From Candidatus Poseidoniales archaeon (lineage in GTDB: Archaea; Thermoplasmatota; Poseidoniia; Poseidoniales; Poseidoniaceae): DNA of 54,509 nucleotides. Location of the stretch: contig QXYC01000026.1 in the NCBI GenBank assembly GCA_009887095.1, positions 1 to 54,509 on the forward strand. Direction: 5' to 3'. Positions 53,880-54,509 of the stretch are shown here, in pieces. A model generated the notes under the pieces. That model had not been told where the DNA came from, did no database searches, and saw only the letters and a program-made list of their open reading frames with translations. Made by a program: the position numbers and the translations under genes. Position 1 is the stretch's first letter. Every line of letters starts with the position of its first letter.

Positions 53880-54509
53880 TCAGCTTCTGTTTGACCTCGT
53901 GGAGTTGTGATCCTGAGCGGTTTTGTCTCCATCGCCGCCTTCGCCTGAGCCTCCGGTGTCACCACCGTCGTGCTTTGTGTGTCGGTTTGATCGGGTTGTG
54001 TTGTGGTCCTGTGCCTTCTCATCGCCCTCGCTATCACCGTCGGTGTCGCCACCGTCGTGCTTTGTGTGTCGGTTCGACCGGGTTGTGTTGTGGTCCTGTG
54101 CCTTTTCATCGCCAGAATGATTCGTTCCTTTCTTGTCGATCGGTGGAGGTGAGGGTACAAATGAATTGGAGGCAGATGAATCTTCCAGCTCGGTTTCGTC
54201 CCAAATTTTCTCTATTTGGGCTTCCTGACTGAGGTTCAAATCTTTGCCTCCAGTTTTGCTAATGAGGTAGAGGCCTACGCCCATAACTCCAATGATGCCA
54301 ACAAGAAGGAATTTCGCATTCTGCTTGAGTGTGTCACCGCTTGCGTCATCTGCATCGCCGCTTGTATCATCGTTTCCAGAATTCGGATTTGTGATGCATG
54401 GAGGTGTGCTGCCGTCCTCACAGAGGTCGATGGTTGTGCCACCTGTGTTTCCTCCGGTGTTGTCTGTGCCGCCCGTGTTGTCTGTGCCGCCGGTGTTGTC
54501 TGTGCCGCC
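53880..54509 (-). CDS. C-terminal part of a membrane-anchored surface protein (partial)
   Basis: The frame enters from the right edge; 209 codons are visible. First come three 6-residue GGTDNT repeats, then GGNTGGTTIDLCEDGSTPPC with two cysteines, a Ser/Asp-rich spacer, one membrane helix (AKFLLVGIIGVMGVGLYLIS) and an acidic inner tail. In that tail a 29-residue unit (KAQDHNTTRSNRHTKHDGGD...) occurs twice, with a third degenerate copy at the end. The topology is that of the other surface proteins in the window, with the large outer domain beyond the edge. The repeats are exact enough at the DNA level to be of recent origin. Function unknown. Confidence 0.75.
   Translation of the reverse strand, partial: GGTDNTGGTDNTGGTDNTGGNTGGTTIDLCEDGSTPPCITNPNSGNDDTSGDADDASGDTLKQNAKFLLVGIIGVMGVGLYLISKTGGKDLNLSQEAQIEKIWDETELEDSSASNSFVPSPPPIDKKGTNHSGDEKAQDHNTTRSNRHTKHDGGDTDGDSEGDEKAQDHNTTRSNRHTKHDGGDTGGSGEGGDGDKTAQDHNSTRSNRS
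53955..54113. repeat. 87-bp tandem repeat inside the partial surface protein
   Basis: Copy 1 runs 53955-54026 and copy 2 starts 87 bp later at 54042, ending 54113; they differ at only a few positions. A degenerate partial third copy lies at about 53900-53930. It encodes the polar, charged repeat of the cytoplasmic tail. Confidence 0.85.
54456..54509. repeat. Three 18-bp tandem repeats (GGTDNT codons)
   Basis: Units at 54456-54473, 54474-54491 and 54492-54509, identical except one base, likely continuing beyond the window. They encode Gly-Gly-Thr-Asp-Asn-Thr in a spacer outside the membrane. Confidence 0.85.

Overview
The window reads as part of an archaeal chromosome of roughly 50% GC, most likely from a planktonic marine euryarchaeon of the Marine Group II type (Candidatus Poseidoniales). 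The archaeal calls rest on a TATA-binding protein, an exosome Csl4 homologue, an NMD3 homologue, a METTL5-type methyltransferase, a SepF-type cell-division protein, mevalonate kinase, and TATA boxes about 27 nt upstream of several start codons (leaderless-type promoters). The lineage is inferred from the mix of these genes with bacterial-type metabolism and very large membrane-anchored surface proteins, not from a marker search. Coding density is very high: no gene-free stretch exceeds 300 bases (the longest is 9959-10180). I see no tRNA, rRNA, CRISPR array, insertion sequence or prophage.

Layout. 1-4631: a fused B12-dependent acyl-CoA mutase (cut by the window edge) and a calcium-repeat surface protein. 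4695-7104: an ABC-F ATPase, a small helix-turn-helix-like protein and a small membrane protein. 7220-9958: an acyl-CoA synthetase and a SMUG1-type uracil-DNA glycosylase. 10181-15515: an RNA-related run on the minus strand with a COG1031 radical SAM protein, a Csl4 exosome subunit fused to two RRM domains, a METTL5-like methyltransferase, a zinc-ribbon peptide and an unknown protein. 15556-21664: aspartate-semialdehyde dehydrogenase, a GT2 glycosyltransferase, a large GT-C-like membrane protein, an M23 metallopeptidase and phosphoglucose/phosphomannose isomerase. 21657-24936: NMD3 and a cytochrome c maturation set (fused CcmA-CcmB-like protein, CcmC and a 59-residue CcmD-like peptide).

25024-33657: rhomboid protease, a 1646-residue secreted subtilase anchored in the membrane, GlmS and a KaiC-like ATPase. 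33780-35651: Maf and an unknown polytopic membrane protein. 35695-44375: TBP, two paralogous giant surface proteins and SepF, all on the minus strand. 44460-50538: mevalonate kinase, EtfD-type Fe-S oxidoreductase, MutY, a DRAM-like membrane protein and a short-chain reductase. 50605-54509: cysteinyl-tRNA synthetase, a bacterial/poxvirus-type topoisomerase IB, an unknown protein and the C-terminal end of another surface protein.

Together the genes suggest an aerobic or microaerobic heterotroph that degrades proteins (subtilase, rhomboid) and fatty or branched-chain acids (acyl-CoA synthetase, B12 mutase, EtfD), respires with c-type cytochromes, and puts effort into surface proteins and glycans. 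The most unusual elements are the Csl4-RRM-RRM fusion, the adjacency of SepF to two giant surface proteins that share a cytoplasmic GWTMEQW motif, the two TATA elements in front of the TBP gene, and an intact M23 peptidase in an archaeon.
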